Positions 39,903-51,553 of a stretch of DNA of 64,000 bases are shown piece after piece (position 1 is the first letter of the stretch; each line of letters opens with the position of its first letter). The DNA comes from Vermamoeba vermiformis (taxonomy: Eukaryota > Tubulinea > Echinamoebida), in assembly GCA_045837725.1 (NCBI GenBank), contig JBEWZL010000056.1:186001-250000 (forward strand). Direction: 5' to 3'. The notes under the pieces were generated by a model. That model saw nothing but the letters and a program-made list of their open reading frames with translations. It did no database searches and had not been told where the DNA came from. A program made the position numbers and the translations under genes.

Positions 39903-42131
39903 ATGTTAATATATTATTCCCAGCACTGGAAGAAGCTAGGACAATGGTCTAGAGTACGTTATAACCATTACTAGCCGATAAGACAAGTGGATTCGTATTT
40001 TCAGTTTTTAACTTTTAGAATGAATTTGAAAATTACAAAAATATTGGCATATAGTTAAATAGCATGTATACAATAATATAATATTAATTTGATTATTTTA
40101 GATGTTTATGATAACGATTATTGTTGTTACTGGAGTCGTATTGGGAATATCGCTTTACACGCTCATCACCAGAGGTAAATAAGCAATAAAATAGTCATAA
40201 TATTATAAGGGATAATATGAAGTCAATATGGAGCGTAATTAAGTACTTCTCACCTCAACGGATTGCACGAATCCGAATCTTAGTTAGTCTTACGAAACTA
40301 ACGATAATATTATTACTATAGAGACAAAAAAATGTGTTCACGCCGATGCTCCGTCAGAATGTCCTATCCAAGAAGAATGGGCTGTTAATCACTCCATTTT
40401 GCAGATCGTGTTTGCCTGCTTTGTAATTGCTAATGGTATTGATGGAGTACGTATTTAACTCATACATATATCAATAATACAATCTATTATCGTCATATAC
40501 ATATAATTCTTCCTATTCTAAAATAATTTGACGACGGGTTGCTCGAGCTCTTTTGAGATCTGCTTTATTTTTTAAATTTTAACCATATTAAGCTAACCTT
40601 ATTATTATTTGCGTAGATATTGAACGATAATTTGTACGAAATATATTTCTCTATTGGTGTCTCAGCACTGCTGACTGGATTCGCTGTGTACCGATTCTTC
40701 GAGGACTTCATAAACGAAGCAGATGACTATATATTATTCTTAGTGCTTGTTGTGTCGCAGGTACGTCTTATTCTAAACAATTAAGCGTTTTTAAAGCTCA
40801 CCGAAAAAAGATCTACGCGGGATCGAAATTTGGCTCTATTTGCTTTATTTCCTTTATCTTTGATAATATTAGTTGCTTATATATCTTACATAAACAGGTG
40901 TTCTATTTTATTGTGGCTTATCCATTACACCAAGAATTTGGCTGGCGAGTGTACCGAAAAGTCGGATCTGACAAACAAATTCGAGGTAAGCCTTATTTAT
41001 CGCATATTGTAGTAATAATATACTAATACCTCGTTATAAAGCTATTTACAAGCGATTTTTGATCTTCATTACGCTACTGAAGTTCGATCTGATGTTCGCC
41101 ATAATCAACATTTTGACTTCGGGCGAGGGCGTTTATAATACAGGTATACTACCCTTTAATACTATACTATTAATATATACTTATATTAATATACGATAAT
41201 TAACTAGGCTGGAACTTGGCTCTCGATATTATAGCCGCAATTATTATGCTCTTGTTTTTCTTCTTGGGCTGGAAGGGCGTAAGTAACAACACAATCTATT
41301 AATAGTACTCGATATGATATACATATAGCACATATTATTTAATATTAATGAACTGGGTTTACGGTCTAGATCCGATCTGACAAGCATAATTTTTTAGATG
41401 AAACGAGAACTGACTTGGGCCACAGCTGTATTCTTCGGCTTATCTATTGTAAGTACATAATAATATACATAGAGCAATAGTAGTATCAGAATAGCGGAAT
41501 ATTAATCAGTACTCCCATACGTATCAGATTGAACCAATCTACATTGTATACAACATCATTGAGCTGTCCAATTCACCGCGTCTCTCACCTGACGCAGATT
41601 ACAGCAGCAGAGCCATTGCCGTGCTGTTCATTGCCACTGGTACGTTGAATACTAGCTCCATTTATTTATTTTATTATACGATCTCAAGTCTTTGTGCCAC
41701 GGGACAAAATATTGGGTCATATTCGAGATAAAAATCAAATTATTAAATTAGTACTAGTCCGAAAAAATTGGATCTGACAAGAGTATTTTTGGATTCGTCG
41801 AAAATTGTCCATTTATATTTTTGATATAATGTTTGTTGTTTAATAATACGTACCATGGTATTGATATGTTGCTTTCATATTCACAGCGTGCCTCTTTTTG
41901 GTGTTCCGCGTGCTGGTGATGGTGTTTGCAGTGATGGTGTGGCGAAATTACGGCAAAGGTTTGAAAGACATTTTGTTGGCCAAGCCGTACTTGAAAGAGA
42001 AGAAATTAGCGATCCAAGACGATGAAAACGACGTTATATATGATATACAGGACACAGCTGAGCCACCTGAATGGTCGCTGGAAGATGTTATTACGAACAC
42101 TTACGCCGCGGATGTGTACGTAAAAATGTAA
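39903..42131 (+). CDS. Polytopic membrane protein of unknown function
   Basis: About nine exons. Exon 1 (39903..39953) MLIYYSQHWKKLGQWSR joins in frame to MFMITIIVVTGVVLG (from 40102); either ATG could start the protein. Hydrophobic exons follow: ILQIVFACFVIANGI, IYFSIGVSALLTGFAVYRF, DYILFLVLVVSQVFYFIVAY, YKRFLIFITLLKFDLMFAIINIL, LALDIIAAIIMLLFFFLGW, ATAVFFGLSIIEPIYIVYNI and ACLFLVFRVLVMVFAVMVW, giving seven or eight membrane segments. The tail is cytosolic-looking and acidic (IQDDENDVIYDIQDTAEPPEW). The order and the K-R-F..LLK-x-D segment recall uncharacterised fungal membrane proteins of the DUF7789 kind, a tentative comparison. No catalytic motif seen. Confidence 0.75.
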
Positions 42132-42352
42132 TCTTGTGGGCGCAAAACCACTTCTCTCATGTAGCATATACGCGAATATAAACTGTTTAGCTTATTACCA
42201 TATTTGGAGGTCGTTAGAATTGACCAATCACTGACCGTTCAAAAGAGTTGTCGAAATTTATTTGTGGATGCATCTCAAACGTTTAACGTAACTTGCTAGT
42301 GATACCACAAAAGAGCTTATTTGTACTATATATTTTTTTACTATTAATTATA

Positions 42353-43677
42353 ATGGACCACGATAGAGACATTACTGAAGTTTGGCTTGTACGCCACGGA
42401 GAAACAGATCATAACGCTACAAAGACTGTACAAGGTAATTATTATATTGACATATATAATTGGAGTTTAGTAGGTACACGACTCATTGCCATTCAATTAA
42501 GTTGCAAAATAAAATAAAATAATTGTAAATAATTTTAACATCCGCTGAGCGCAGTGATTTATGCAGAATAGTATACCCACCCTTATTTAATAATATTTAA
42601 TATTAAATTCAAATTAATTCGCTTATTAGGCCAGTCGGATGTCAAACTCAACGAAGAAGGTCTACGCCAAGCAGCCTGTGTTGCTGAGCGACTCAAAAAA
42701 GAATCAATTCCGTTCGATGTTATATATTCAAGCGATTTATCGCGGGCTGTAAGTCCAAGTTAGTGGAGAAAAACAGATTTCGATCCGTTTTCTAACTGAA
42801 GTTTCTTTGATTAGGCTGATACAGCTAAGGCAATAGCATCAAAGTTAAATATGGAAGTTCATTATGAACAGAGACTACGCGAACTCAATTTTGGCGAATG
42901 GCAAAACAAGCCATTGAACGACATCCTCGGGGTGAGCTCAAAAGTTCATTTAGTTTGTAATGAAATATTATGATACCATATGAAAAATATTGATAACGAT
43001 TCTTATTACTAGTAGTAATCAATATTTAACAGGCAAACACCGAAATACTTACAGATCCGCATCATAAAATGGGCGGAGGCGAATCATACACTGAACTGCA
43101 GACTCGCGTCGTTGAATGCATTAGTGAAATAGCTAAGAAGCATAAGAACAAATATATATTAGTCGTAAGTCCAATTCTGAATTACTGATGGATCTGCCGT
43201 TACAATTTTGTAGCGATTTGAAATTGAACTTAACTGAGTGCTAGCAGTTAGTTTTTCCCTGAATATAGTTAAGTAATGATATCTTTGTTAGGTAACGCAT
43301 GGTGGAGCTATTAAGAGCTATTTGTGTCATATTTTGAAGATCCCGTTGTCGAATGTTTGGCAGATCACTACAGGCAACACTTCAATCACAAAAATATTGC
43401 CGTTTGCTACTTCGTGGGTCAAGCTTACTGGTAAGCAAGCCAATATTAGCTTTTTTTGGGTTCAAAAAAAGACCCACAAATAGCCGGTACGCGGATCAGA
43501 TCTTTTTTTTTTTGAGCTCAAAATATGATGATTATGCGTCAAAATAATATGTATATTCCGATGCTAACAATATCACTGCTAGGCATGGTCAAAATTGTCA
43601 ATGATACCTCGCATCTGCACGTGCACCACGATAACTCAATGCCAGGCAAAGAACAAAAGCAAACTCTCTCGCTATGA
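42353..43677 (+). CDS. Histidine phosphatase / phosphoglycerate mutase-like
   Basis: Six exons, join(42353..42434, 42630..42748, 42815..42931, 43033..43164, 43292..43430, 43583..43677), 684 bases, 227 residues. Near the N-terminus is VWLVRHGETDHN, the phospho-accepting His motif. Next come GQSDVKLNEEGLRQA, IYSSDLSRA, RELNFGEWQ (acid), GGGESYTELQ and, late, VTHGGAIKSYL with the second catalytic His. This is the cobC/PhoE-type branch of the family. It may act on phosphorylated metabolites; the substrate is not readable from sequence. No targeting signal. Both His and the Arg/Glu of the active site are intact. Confidence 0.9.
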
Positions 43678-44141
43678 TAATTAAAAGATGCTATATAAGC
43701 CTTAAATAAGGACAATTACACCGATTAACGTCTTTACCTTATTCCGCTTTGGATCAAAAAAAAACTTGCCAAATCCAGCGCGCAGAACAACAAATTAAGG
43801 ATGAAGCAATAATGGACAATATCAGCATTAGCAATAATATCGCGATTAGAAATATCTGCAGAAAAGTTGTTCTCAAAGAAACACTGCCCGTAGAATCTTC
43901 GGATGTCTTCGGAACACGCGAAAAAAAAAAAAAACAGAACCATATTCATTAATGTTGCCATATTTTAGAAGCAAAAGCACTTCACTATAACGATTAGACA
44001 CTAACGGTAAGTTGAAACTCAGATTCTGCTCCGAAGTAGTCCTGCCAGTATTTTAATAAATTAACATAATTATCAGTCCAATAATCTTAACAATATTATT
44101 ATACTGCAAGCGCTTAACAATAAAATTAGATTCAGACCACT
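43678..44141. other. Intergenic, no gene recognised
   Basis: Overlapping short frames on both strands near 43734-43961 depend on a 14-base poly-A run and carry no domain. Confidence 0.5.
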
Positions 44142-45923
44142 ATGGATCAGGTTCCTTCAGAAATTCAAAAAATCATAGTCTCCTTTATGGATCACAACAC
44201 GAAGCTTAATTTCCGAGCAACGAGCACGCATTGGTTTAAATTTATCGATTATAGAGATTTTTCGCTCTATTTTACGCGCGAGTCAGATTTACCAGCAATA
44301 GCAAACCGTCTTGCGCAATACACGGCACCTATATCGCTCTCATTCAACAAACAATACGAAGCTTTCAAATTTGATGCATTCGCGGAGCATTTTACGAAGC
44401 TGACATCATTAACTGGATTAGATCTGCCCAGATTCCATATCGTGTCCATGGTAGAGGATAGCGGAAAAGAATATTTGATATTATCAACTCTTAGTAATCT
44501 GAAAAGTCTAAGAAATCTGGATAATCGCATTGGGACCAAAGGATACGATATCACAAACGTCGGCAAAAATTTCAGCAATTTAACTTCACTTCAAGTTTTG
44601 CGTGTGCAATTAGTATATGGCCGCCGAATACCATCGATGGAAGCTGCAGCGCCAATCATTCGACAAAATCCAAACCTCATTGAACTCGATCTAACTGTCA
44701 GCAAGGCTATTGTGGATCAGCACTTTGTCGACATGTTCACCAACCACAGCAAGCTCACAAAGCTCTCAATTGCTGCTGATCGAATAGACTACCGCGCCTG
44801 CAATGCGTACAGCGTCTTCAGCAACTTGAAGGAGTTGAATATTGGAAGTGGGGGACACTACGCTATCAATTTGCCAATCGATGAAGGGACCGTGGGACAG
44901 CTGACTAATTTGGAGAGCCTTTATCTACATTCTCAATCACCCTTAGTTAATCTCAGCAGATTAGTGAATCTAACAAAGTTGCATGTGATCAACGCATCCG
45001 GCTTCGAAGATGGGTGGTCCAAATGTTTCGAGTCCTTCTCGGCCTTGAACAAACTAAAGCACGTGTCGCTAGCTCTGCAAGAATGCGATACAAAATACGA
45101 ATTTTTGAGCGCGTTCACGGCACTTGAAAGGCTTTCTATGTACCGCAATGCCTACCAGCCCAAGCAATCCCTCTTTCTGCACATCCGCTCAACACACTTG
45201 ACAAAACTTGATATTGAGTCGTCATCAGAGCTTAATTATTCTGAAGGACACTTTCAGTCACTAAGCAATGTGCAGAAGCTGCGTCTGGTAGTCGCACAAG
45301 CCATTGACAACACAGCTCTTGAGACACTACTTGGCTCGATGCGACACTTGACAAAACTGACCTACAAGTCTAAGGAAAGCAACGGTGACGAACTGGCTGT
45401 CTTTGAAAAGCTCTCGAGCTTGCGCGTGCTCGTGTATCATTACAACGACGACCCAGGGAATGCAAGAAAGATTGGTCTCGCGCAACTGACACTACTCGAG
45501 CGCCTCAAAGTCAACGATGTGGTTGAGCTGACTGATTTGCAGTACTGTCCGCACTTGACAGCTCTTCACTGCGGTACCAACACTAAGCCCGGCAATGACT
45601 ATAAGTACCTAGCCTCGCTGCCTTTGAAATCTTTGCACTTTCCTCGCTTACGCCCAGACAATCAGCTCTTGCACGCGATTGGTCAGCTGACTAATCTTGA
45701 AAGTTTGCTACTGACCGAAGCTGAAGACGAGCATTTCTTGCAATTGAGTCGATTAGTCAACCTGACCAAACTAGTCGTGCAGAGATCACCAAAATTTACT
45801 GGCGCGACTCTGGGCCCGATGACTGCCTTGCAAGAACTAGATTCGGCAAATGTCTCAAAACCGGACCTCAGTCCAGCCCAAGACCTCAATTTGCCTTACT
45901 TGTACAGAGTAAATAGGATGTAA
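44142..45923 (+). CDS. F-box / leucine-rich-repeat protein
   Basis: Single exon, 593 residues. The N-terminus MDQVPSEIQKIIVSFMDHNTK through FRATSTHWFKFIDY is an F-box. The rest consists of irregular LRRs, for example LTSLTGLDLPRF, LSNLKSLRNLD, LTNLESLYLHSQSP, LVNLTKLHVINASG and LTNLESLLLTEAEDE. A typical SCF substrate receptor: the F-box binds Skp1 and the LRRs bind target. Lacking introns next to intron-rich genes is notable, and it shares this with the main coding exon of the F-box/ankyrin gene at 51743. Substrate unknown. Confidence 0.85.
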   Translation: MDQVPSEIQKIIVSFMDHNTKLNFRATSTHWFKFIDYRDFSLYFTRESDLPAIANRLAQYTAPISLSFNKQYEAFKFDAFAEHFTKLTSLTGLDLPRFHIVSMVEDSGKEYLILSTLSNLKSLRNLDNRIGTKGYDITNVGKNFSNLTSLQVLRVQLVYGRRIPSMEAAAPIIRQNPNLIELDLTVSKAIVDQHFVDMFTNHSKLTKLSIAADRIDYRACNAYSVFSNLKELNIGSGGHYAINLPIDEGTVGQLTNLESLYLHSQSPLVNLSRLVNLTKLHVINASGFEDGWSKCFESFSALNKLKHVSLALQECDTKYEFLSAFTALERLSMYRNAYQPKQSLFLHIRSTHLTKLDIESSSELNYSEGHFQSLSNVQKLRLVVAQAIDNTALETLLGSMRHLTKLTYKSKESNGDELAVFEKLSSLRVLVYHYNDDPGNARKIGLAQLTLLERLKVNDVVELTDLQYCPHLTALHCGTNTKPGNDYKYLASLPLKSLHFPRLRPDNQLLHAIGQLTNLESLLLTEAEDEHFLQLSRLVNLTKLVVQRSPKFTGATLGPMTALQELDSANVSKPDLSPAQDLNLPYLYRVNRM

Positions 45924-46226
45924 TAATATCTAAATAATGTCACATTTCGACGGCGTTTATTTTTGATGGTTTGAATATTCTAAAATATGGAAGATCTATC
46001 ATCCAAATGATACATTGATTCCGGCAATATTAATAATTTACCTCGCGGCAATTTGTTTAACTCCCGTTCACAAAAAAGTCATGATTAATGACATTATATC
46101 TCTGCCTCCGCAATCGGCACAAAAAAGATGGATCCAGATAGTTTTTGACGCGTTTCAATAAACAAAGTTAATTTAATGGTATTAGTACATACGTGAATAA
46201 GACAAGCGAAATATCGTTATCAAATA
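45924..46226. other. Intergenic (convergent), no gene recognised
   Basis: AT-rich spacer between two 3' ends; no signals beyond possible poly(A) words. Confidence 0.4.
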
Positions 46227-49200
46227 TTACTTCTTCTTATCCTTTTTGTCATCTTTCTTGTCCTTGTCTTTGTCCTTCTTATCTTTCTTATCCTTTCCTT
46301 TTTTGTCTTTTCCTGTTGGTTCAGGCACGGCAGTTGCATTCGACAACGGACGATCCAAATCGGGCTTAACAGCGTCCAATAATTGCGTGATTTGGTACGT
46401 GACCAACTAAAATAATATCTTTGAGCACGTGCTCTGAAACTGTGAAAAATATCGTTCATGAACTTACGTGTTTTGTGGCCACAGAGTCGAGTTGTGTGAC
46501 GATATCTTCACCACGTGCAGCCATCCATTCAACGAGCGACTCAATCGCTTGTTTCTCTTGCAACCACATCGGCTCAGGGGCCTTGTTAGACGCGCTCTAA
46601 AAGCATTAAGATGAGTGGTGTGTTGGCGTTGATCACGCGATCTAAGGCACTTACTGAAGGACTTCGAGCCCATCGTTCAGTTTGTTGAATAATCGAGTTA
46701 ATATCCGCTTCAGTGATGGGTTGTTGCTCGATCCAGAAACGTGACTTGTTCGCGTAATTGCGCAAAATGTCGCTCAGTAAAGTCAATGTGCGTTGTGCTT
46801 CACGCTTAGGCTTATCTAAACACGTAAATGACGTTAATACTGGAACTCTAGAACTTTCCTAATATGGCAAGTCCAAAGTGTCAAATGTCGCTCTCTTTTA
46901 ACTTACCATTCAATACGCCATAAAGGTGAGGATTCTCCAAGCATTGCGAGAAGAAATTAACGCACAAGAATTGGAACACGTCTTGCGAAGTGCTGTCAGT
47001 GAGCGTGTTGGCGAACAACCACAAAGATCTGGGTGCCGAGTTCAAGTTGTTAAGCAGCGTGTCCAGCACAGCTGTAGTTAACTTCTTCAACTTTTGCAAG
47101 TTTTCTTCGCGGTTGAAAGTTGATTTGTAGGCCGGATCAAGTTTCGCGGGGTCGATCTGGATCGCACAGTTAGTTGCAATGCACAAACGAATTATAAGCA
47201 AATAGAGGCTTACCTCGAGGTAAATATTCTGGTTAACGATGTTGCTAACAATTTCACCGAGGACTAATCTCGACCAGTTGCTGCAGAACTTTGTGCAATA
47301 TGACGTGAAAACAGATCGCGAGACACTTTGGTGCAAGAAAGTGTGGGCTATAAATAGCAACATATCAGTAACCTATAGTAATACAGTGCATTAATACGTA
47401 CTAGGATAGTTGGCTTCTGCCTGCACAGCAACTTTGAACAAGAATTCGACTTGCTCGTTGGCGTGGAAGATGGTGCTCAACCAGTCTCCGAGTGGCTTCA
47501 ACGAACCAGCTTCTTTCTCTGAAGAAGTCAAGGCAATGATAGTCTCGACGACTTCTTGGTTGTCCATCAACATCTACGTGAAAAAATGGGTAAGTTTTTG
47601 ACGAGTACAGATGTGGATGTGGATCCAGGATACTTACTCTAACGAATGATTGGGCCTTAGGATCATCTTTGCCAGTGCAAGGAATGATGTTGAAGACCTT
47701 CTTGGCGGGCGTAGGCTCCTCGCTCTTCTTGCGCGTGGGCGGCGTTTGGCCCAAGGCAGGAGTAGCATCGGAAACAGCTCCGAATGACTTCAAAATGCTG
47801 CGAACACGATCACCGAGCACAGCAGTGATTTTTTGTTTGTATAACGCTGCGGTGAGAGTGGTCGAGCCCTTCATCAAGTCGCCTAACCGAGCTCTGCAAG
47901 TAATAGTCGTCTTGACCAATGTGTCCAAGCACTGTGAAGCGCCATCGACCTCGGGAGGATATGTCTGGCACGTGCATTAGTAGTGTTGTAAAGAGGACAG
48001 AATGTCCAATGAATCACAAATTGAAACACTGTGGATCTGATAAGTGTGACCGCTACTTACTCGAACGCGATCAAAGAACATCAAGGCCTCGTCTGTATTT
48101 CTTTCCAAGAATCTGTTCATGTCTTGCAAGTACGGTTCCTAACACAAAAATTAATCACTGGTTCTCGCGGTTGGATGACAAAGGCATACCTTGAATGGAG
48201 CTTGATTGGCCAAGTTCTGCAACAATTTTCCGACCAACAACAGCGTTCGCTGAGCGTTAGCTTGGACTGCAGAAGAGCAGTTAGCACGTGCCACATTGGT
48301 CGAGGTTTCATCGAAGTGACTTACCAGGTTCGGGAACAATGCCCGCAGATTCAGGTGAGGCAATGGCAGGACACAGCAAGCGCAAGAAAATAAAGCCAGC
48401 AGCTGCAACGTCTTCCTTGCCTGGGAACTTCTCACCGACGGCGGCACACAATATTTTACAAACGTGAGACAAGTCCCTGTGACGATGTTAGCTCGATAAT
48501 TAAATCACAACTGTGACGTGTACGTACTTTGGAAGGTTGGTGACTGAATCGAAAATTCCGTCCAAGAACTGTTGCGTGAGATTTTCAAGCTTGTCAAAGT
48601 TTTCTTTCAACAACGTAGGATTGTTCAAGCGGTTAGGATCGACCTAAGTGACGTTAGTATCTTGTTTCACTCGTGCCGGATGACTTACTTCCAACAACAT
48701 GTTTGATTTAGCCACGCTCTCGATGAACGGAGAGAGTGTTTGTTTGACGTAATCGCCACCAACGCGCTTTTGGAACACACGAATCAATCTGCTCGGCAAC
48801 TCTTCGCTGCGGAACAACGTGGACGGGTCCTCTGTGATAAACGACTAGTCAGGACCTGCTGCAAATATGAAGGTAGCGAATGAACGTACTTGTCTTGTTA
48901 ACTTCGGCTTGGATGGCGTAAGTGAGCAGTTCGAAGGTCTTTTCTTTTTCTTGGTACAAATCCAACAGGGCACCAGCAGTCTCGTCACCATTTTGACGTG
49001 TCAAAGTCTTACCGAACAATTCAACAAAGTTGAAACCGTTCAAGAACACCTAAAGGTTGTTAGCACCGTGAACTTTATGCTCGAATAGTCGCGCGTACCT
49101 TGGAATAGGCAACACGTTTCTGCTCTTCAGTGAGCCACACACGAGCCTCGTTGAATGGGATCTCTTCGAGACCTTCGTCCTCTTCTTGATCGGTCGAGAA

Positions 49201-51131
49201 GATACCCACTGCAGTCGGAATTTCGTCTTGTGATGACACGCCTTTGAGACCTGAACCACTTTTAGGTCCTTCCGAGGGGTTTTGAGGGTTTGTGCTCCTA
49301 TGGATTATTATAATGAGCATTGCTATTTTTTGGTGTGCTAATCTATTTTTGTTACGTACTTGGCCAGCTCGCTCAATTGATCCAAAGCGCTCAACTGGTG
49401 TTCAATATTCTCGCCGTGCTTGGCCGTCAATAGTTGTTGCTCTAGTTGTTGTCTTTGGAGCTCGGCATCTATACAAAGTATGAATATAAATTACGCCTAG
49501 AAAAGGCTGAGATAATGCACGTACTTTGCAACAACATCTTGAGTTTGACCGCCTCGACACGAAGTTTCTTGACTTCAGCTTGGTCTTTCTCATTCGATTG
49601 TTTCAACTTCTTAATCTCTTCGTCTTTAAGTGCCGCAGCTTCAGCCAATTTGCCCAATTTTTCCTATTTTGTAACACGAATGTCAAACGTGTACTCGTGA
49701 ATTATTAACCAGTGATAGACGTACCTCGACGCTCTTGAACTGCATACCGGGCTGTGGACCCTTGTTGCCGACGTCTTTGTACAATTCTTTCAATTGCAAG
49801 TTTAGCTTGCGGATCTGGTCGTCTTTCTGTTGCACTTCTTGCTGATATTTTTCACGTGTAGTTTGTTCGGCTGTGTTTGCTTTGACTTTATATTGATTGA
49901 GCTCGTCTTGTATTTGCATTTGCATTTCTAACGTGCGTGTTTGTGACTGTCTTGCTTCAATCAATTGACGCAAGATCCACCTCGGACACCGAAGCATTTC
50001 TTAAATTAGAACATATTAGTACACATTTAAATTAATTATTCGTGTCGTAACGGGTATTTAATTATCAGTATTAGTAATAGTAAAGTGTTTAACGCAGATT
50101 TCGTATTATTGCAATTGTTATTAATCGTGGAGAGCACAAAAATCTGCCTGTCAGAAGATTCGATGTTTACTGCTTGTAATTTAAAGAATAGCTTGGCTAT
50201 AATATCTCTAAGATTATCTCGTATTTTTACCTGTTTTAATAAGCGCCGGATCGACCGGATCGTTCACTTGTAAATCCGAAACTTTATCAGTAGCGAAAAT
50301 ATAGCACGCTGGATTCGTCAAAAGCCATGAACGGAACTTTGAAGTAACTTTTGACGCTGATACGCGGCTAAAAAGAATGGAGTAAGTTCAGGGAAAAGAG
50401 CTTGGATGCATGAAATTTCGTGTCAGTAGCGAAAAGATTTCGTTTCCGCGTGAAGGTAAAATTGAATAATAGCGTGCTATATGGAGATCATTGTAAATAG
50501 TAAATCTGAAATTTTGCAAATATTTTTTATGGAGGCGATCAGGCCTGTAATTAAAGACTTTTGATTTAAGAGTTGTCGCATTGCTTTAATAAGAATGCCA
50601 TTATAAACGTACCTGTCATGCAGCTCTTTCACGATTTGTTCCGCATTTTCTGTGCTAGCGCCTGTTTTAGCACTAACTACTGCATCTTCGATATTTAACA
50701 GACCATGCTCGATTTTATTTAACGCCTGGAATAGCTGATTCGAGTGAGCAATATAAGGACGCTTGCACTCTGTAAATATTAAAGTTAATTGGAATCTGGA
50801 AATTTTATGTTACCGTTGAATTATTATTATTTGAATCACCGCGAGTCGTATGAAAAAATTAATAATAAAATAATTCCGTGCTACGCACGGAATATTACTA
50901 CCATAAAAACCAATTTTTACCTTTCATCAGAGCCTGGAACTCGAATGTGAAACTGGCTGCACTTTTGCAAGCCTCAACAATATTGGCTTTAGTACTCTCA
51001 GTTGTGATCTCCATAGTCTCTTTTTTAGCCATAGCTATCACTTTAATGACGGCATCTGTAAGCTCTTTTTCCTTCGTGGCGAACTCTTCCTCCACGGGAA
51101 CAGATCCGGTTGGTACTAATAACAACGACAT
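46227..51131 (-). CDS. Coiled-coil protein with two RasGAP regions
   Basis: About eighteen exons; start MSMSLLLVPTGSVPVEEEF at 51131, stop at 46227-46229 after a Lys/Asp-rich tail. An N-terminal helical region leads through HDSRVSASKVTSKFRSWLL (exon near 50.38-50.23 kb, joined in frame) to long coiled coils at 49.99-49.47 kb (REKYQQEVQQKDDQIRKLN). RasGAP 1 (about 48.85-48.35 kb) has STLFRSEELPSRL with a candidate arginine finger and GFIFLRLLCPAIASPE, the FLR motif. RasGAP 2 (about 47.45-46.9 kb) has FLHQSVSRSVFTSY and FLCVNFFSQCLENP, where the finger and FLR are altered, so it is probably inactive. Family role: speeds GTP hydrolysis by Ras. It may relate to the Ras-like fusion at 11461, but no link is shown. 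Confidence 0.8.
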
Positions 51132-51553
51132 GGACACTGGAGTTTGTCAACAAGTCGTTCTAGGATCCGTTGTGTATCTTAAGCTCCGAAAGAATTTTAA
51201 AATAGAACAACTTTGTGTGATCCTTATTTTACTGTGACAGATCAACAAATTGTAGTCTAATTTGCAACAAAGCAACAAGCACATTGCGGTACTAATAGTA
51301 ACCTTAGTAAGAAAAACAGGCTTGACGAAGAATGAAGCATGCTGCAGGAAATACGCTGTTTATTCGTCGGCGTTGCTCTGCAGAGAAACTACAATGAATG
51401 ATAGAGACATAATAAAAATAAGACTACAAATGGTGTATTAATGCCAAGGCGGCGAAGCACAAGATCAAATTTGTGCACAACAACAAAAAGATCAGATCAC
51501 TGGCCGTGCAGCAACACATTACCAAGGCCTGTCAAGTTTCAAGTTAACAATAT
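51132..51553. other. Intergenic (divergent), no gene recognised
   Basis: Promoter region for the RasGAP gene (left) and F-box/ankyrin gene (right). No coding signal; CA-rich near 51480. Confidence 0.4.

Noticed and set aside
43734-43961. Overlapping frames on both strands
   Set aside because: They depend on a poly-A run, have no homology features and overlap each other.
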